From assembly GCF_000420425.1 (NCBI RefSeq), contig NZ_ATUX01000013.1, forward strand, positions 1-64,000: a stretch of 64,000 nt of DNA, given 5' to 3'. The notes under the pieces are model-generated. The model was not told the DNA's origin. It was given only the letters and a program-made list of their open reading frames with translations, and did not search any database. The DNA is from Schaalia vaccimaxillae DSM 15804. GTDB lineage: Bacteria; Actinomycetota; Actinomycetes; Actinomycetales; Actinomycetaceae. Positions 62,240 through 64,000 of this stretch are shown here, one piece after another (the stretch's first letter is position 1; the number at the start of each line of letters is the position of its first letter). The position numbers and the translations under genes are program-made.

Positions 62240-63442
62240 ATGACTGTTCACACTTTTGGCCAACAAACCCTTGCCATCCACGTTGGTTCGACCTCGGATG
62301 AGCGTACTGGCGACGTTGTTCCGCCGCTACACATTGCATCCACACACGTCCAAGACGCCGTCGACAAGCTGCGCGGAGGCTACGAATACGGCCGAGCAGC
62401 AAACCCAACGCGCGACGCTTTCACCCAGGCACTGGCGGCGCTCGAAGGAGGCGGCCAAGGTTTTGCTTTCCCGTCCGGGCTTTCCGCTGAAGACACTCTC
62501 ATCCGCGCGCTGACTCGCCCCGGCGACCACGTGTCCTTTGGGCGTGATGTCTACGGCGGGACGTTCCGCCTTTTCACTCGCGTCCTGCCGCAGGCGGGCA
62601 TCACGGCATCCGCGTTGGACCTTAAAGATCACGATGCCGTGGCCTATGACTTGGCTGAACAGGGCAGCGTTGTGCTGTGGGTGGAGACGCCATCTAACCC
62701 GATGATGGAGGTTTTCGACATCCAGGCGTTGGCAGATATTGCTCATGAGGCCGGCGCGGTGCTGGTTGTTGATAACACCTTCGCTTCCCCTTACTTGCAG
62801 CAGCCCTTGGCTTTGGGCGCCGATGTGGTGGTGCATTCGACGACGAAATATGTTGGTGGACACTCGGATCTCATTGGTGGCGCGGTGGTTGTGCACGACG
62901 GTTTGAAGCTGCCGGCGGCGCGTGGCGGCTGGTCTGAGACGGGTTTGGTTGCAGAAGAGATTGCGTTCTTACAGATGACGGTGGGGGCTGTGCAGTCTCC
63001 GCGCGATGCGCATGTGGCGCATCGCGGTTTGAAAACTCTTGCTGTACGGATGGATCGTCACTGTACGTCGGCTCTGGAAGTTGCGCGTTTCTTGGCTGAC
63101 CATCCGCGCGTGACTGCCGTGCACTATCCGGGTTTGGAAGACGACCCGGGGTTTGAGTTGACTCGCAAGCAGATGCCGCGAGGCGCCGGCGGGGTGGTGA
63201 GCTTCCAGGTGGGTTCGGCTGGGGCGGCGAGGGCGATCTGTGAGTCGACGAAGGTGTTTGCTTTGGCGGTGTCGTTGGGATCGGTGGAGTCTTTGATCGA
63301 GTATCCGCCGATTATGACGCATGGTTCGAAGGAGGGTTTTGACGAGGAACTCCCTGACGACGTGGTGCGATTGGCGGTGGGTTTGGAGGATGTTGAGGAT
63401 CTGATTGCTGACCTGGATCAGGCGATCGCCGCGGCCTTCTGA
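62240..63442 (+). CDS. metB: Cystathionine gamma-synthase / gamma-lyase
   Basis: This PLP enzyme of transsulfuration joins O-acylhomoserine and cysteine (or cleaves cystathionine). The 400-aa protein shows YGRAANPTRDAF, DNTFASPYLQQP (PLP-anchoring Asp) and the PLP lysine in HSTTKYVGGHSD. Synthases and lyases cannot be split safely by motifs. ATG 62240 is preferred to the in-frame GTG 62225, which overlaps the AAAGAGA ribosome binding site. Its position after a cystine-type importer ties it to sulfur supply. Confidence 0.93.
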   Translation: MTVHTFGQQTLAIHVGSTSDERTGDVVPPLHIASTHVQDAVDKLRGGYEYGRAANPTRDAFTQALAALEGGGQGFAFPSGLSAEDTLIRALTRPGDHVSFGRDVYGGTFRLFTRVLPQAGITASALDLKDHDAVAYDLAEQGSVVLWVETPSNPMMEVFDIQALADIAHEAGAVLVVDNTFASPYLQQPLALGADVVVHSTTKYVGGHSDLIGGAVVVHDGLKLPAARGGWSETGLVAEEIAFLQMTVGAVQSPRDAHVAHRGLKTLAVRMDRHCTSALEVARFLADHPRVTAVHYPGLEDDPGFELTRKQMPRGAGGVVSFQVGSAGAARAICESTKVFALAVSLGSVESLIEYPPIMTHGSKEGFDEELPDDVVRLAVGLEDVEDLIADLDQAIAAAF

Positions 63443-63471
63443 CCTTCCTGGGTGTCCCTCCCTCCCCTCCT

Positions 63472-63540
63472 CCCGCGAGGGACGCCCATAACTCTCGCGA
63501 GGGACGCCCATCTTTGTCGCGAGGGACGCCCATAAGTCCC
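63472..63540 (-). repeat. 22-bp tandem repeat array 10 (3 units)
   Basis: Three GCGAGGGACGCCCAT units at 22-nt spacing lie between convergent metB and marR genes. Confidence 0.88.
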
Positions 63541-63580
63541 CGCTGCCAGCTCCCTAAGGAACCTGACAGCACTGATACCC

Positions 63581-64000
63581 TCAGGCTTCGGCCGTGTCCA
63601 GTCGATGAGAAATCCGAGTGAACACTCGCGACAAAACGTCGACCTCGTCCTCGGTCAACCCCTCGAGGGCGAACGTCCGAATGATTCCGCGTTGAACTTC
63701 GGCGGACTTCCGGTAGACGGCCTCGCCCTCGTCAGTCAGGTGAATCAGCCCGCCGCGACCATCACCCAGGCAGGTGGAGCGCGTGACTAAACCCCGCTCG
63801 ATCAGCCTTTTAATGGTGTGCGTTAAACGCGACGGACTAAAAACTACCTGCTGGGCCAGGATTGACGGACGGATCCCCGCCTCGCCAGAACGGTAGACCT
63901 GGAGCAAAACGTTGTACTCAGGTAACGAAATGGACGAAGACGCCTTCAGCGCTGATTCGATGCGATCTGACAGGCGCGCTGTCGTCGTGAAATAGGCCTC
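63581..64000 (-). CDS. MarR-family regulator (5' end beyond window)
   Basis: About 139 codons are visible, open to the window edge. The first seen residues (TTTARLSDRIESALK) are the dimer helix. The winged helix follows: GIRPSILAQQVVFSPSRLTHTIKRL, with wing GLVTRSTCLGDGRGGLIHLT. The C-terminus (LTEDEVDVLSRVFTRISHRL) closes the dimer. MarR proteins respond to phenolics or oxidants; the target is not in view. It converges on metB. Confidence 0.85.
   Translation of the reverse strand, partial: EAYFTTTARLSDRIESALKASSSISLPEYNVLLQVYRSGEAGIRPSILAQQVVFSPSRLTHTIKRLIERGLVTRSTCLGDGRGGLIHLTDEGEAVYRKSAEVQRGIIRTFALEGLTEDEVDVLSRVFTRISHRLDTAEA

Overview
The window is high-GC actinobacterial chromosome, most likely from the order Actinomycetales (Actinomycetaceae-like). 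Pointers are the GC-rich codon use, GTG/TTG starts, leaderless genes, actinobacterial DtxR-type and PHO-type boxes, a YtrA-type GntR regulator, a DUF2812 membrane protein and the topA-tmk-holB cluster. No ribosomal RNA is present, so the genus cannot be fixed.

Layout. 0-0.3 kb is the right end of an integrated element: the start of a tyrosine recombinase beside the 3' part of a tRNA. 0.8-10.4 kb carries gluQ, a paired crcB fluoride channel, the metNIQ methionine importer, upp and tadA. 10.4-17.6 kb holds glpD, an NhaC antiporter with an intracellular alpha-L-fucosidase, and a flavin-dependent oxidoreductase. 17.8-25.4 kb is a complete sucrose PTS: hydrolase, EIIBCA, LacI regulator, HPr and EI. 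25.8-29.3 kb has a YtrA-regulated membrane protein and a wall-anchored surface protein under a DtxR-type iron box. 29.3-39.9 kb has codBA, sodA, a DUF808 protein, tdh-kbl and a methyltransferase. 40-41 kb is a frameshifted Abi_2 gene. 41.3-47.8 kb is topA-tmk-holB and an exported peptidase. 48-49.5 kb is a scar around tRNA-Thr with XRE and IS3-like remnants. 49.7-57.8 kb has pit (PHO box), dps, a BCCT transporter, a proteobacterial-type ferrochelatase, an aldo/keto reductase and a ClC channel. 58-64 kb holds an AbiEi/DUF559-like protein, then a Cys-rich leader peptide, an amino-acid ABC importer, metB and a partial MarR gene.

The genes fit a fermentative, host-associated lifestyle: sucrose uptake by PTS, sulfur amino-acid import plus transsulfuration, pyrimidine salvage (upp, codAB), threonine breakdown, fucoside use, and iron- and phosphate-controlled surface and transport functions.

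The most unusual content is intergenic. (1) Six ~126-bp elements have 24-bp terminal inverted repeats around a spacer that is almost always 78 nt although its sequence diverges. (2) Ten arrays of a 22-bp unit (core GGGCGTCCCTCG) keep a strict 22-bp period, sit mostly upstream of promoters, and are absent between about 18 and 55 kb. (3) Two near-identical long hairpins lie between convergent genes. (4) A ~110-bp repeat occurs twice. Many genes also share a leaderless promoter form: a TANNNT box 6-7 nt before the start codon.
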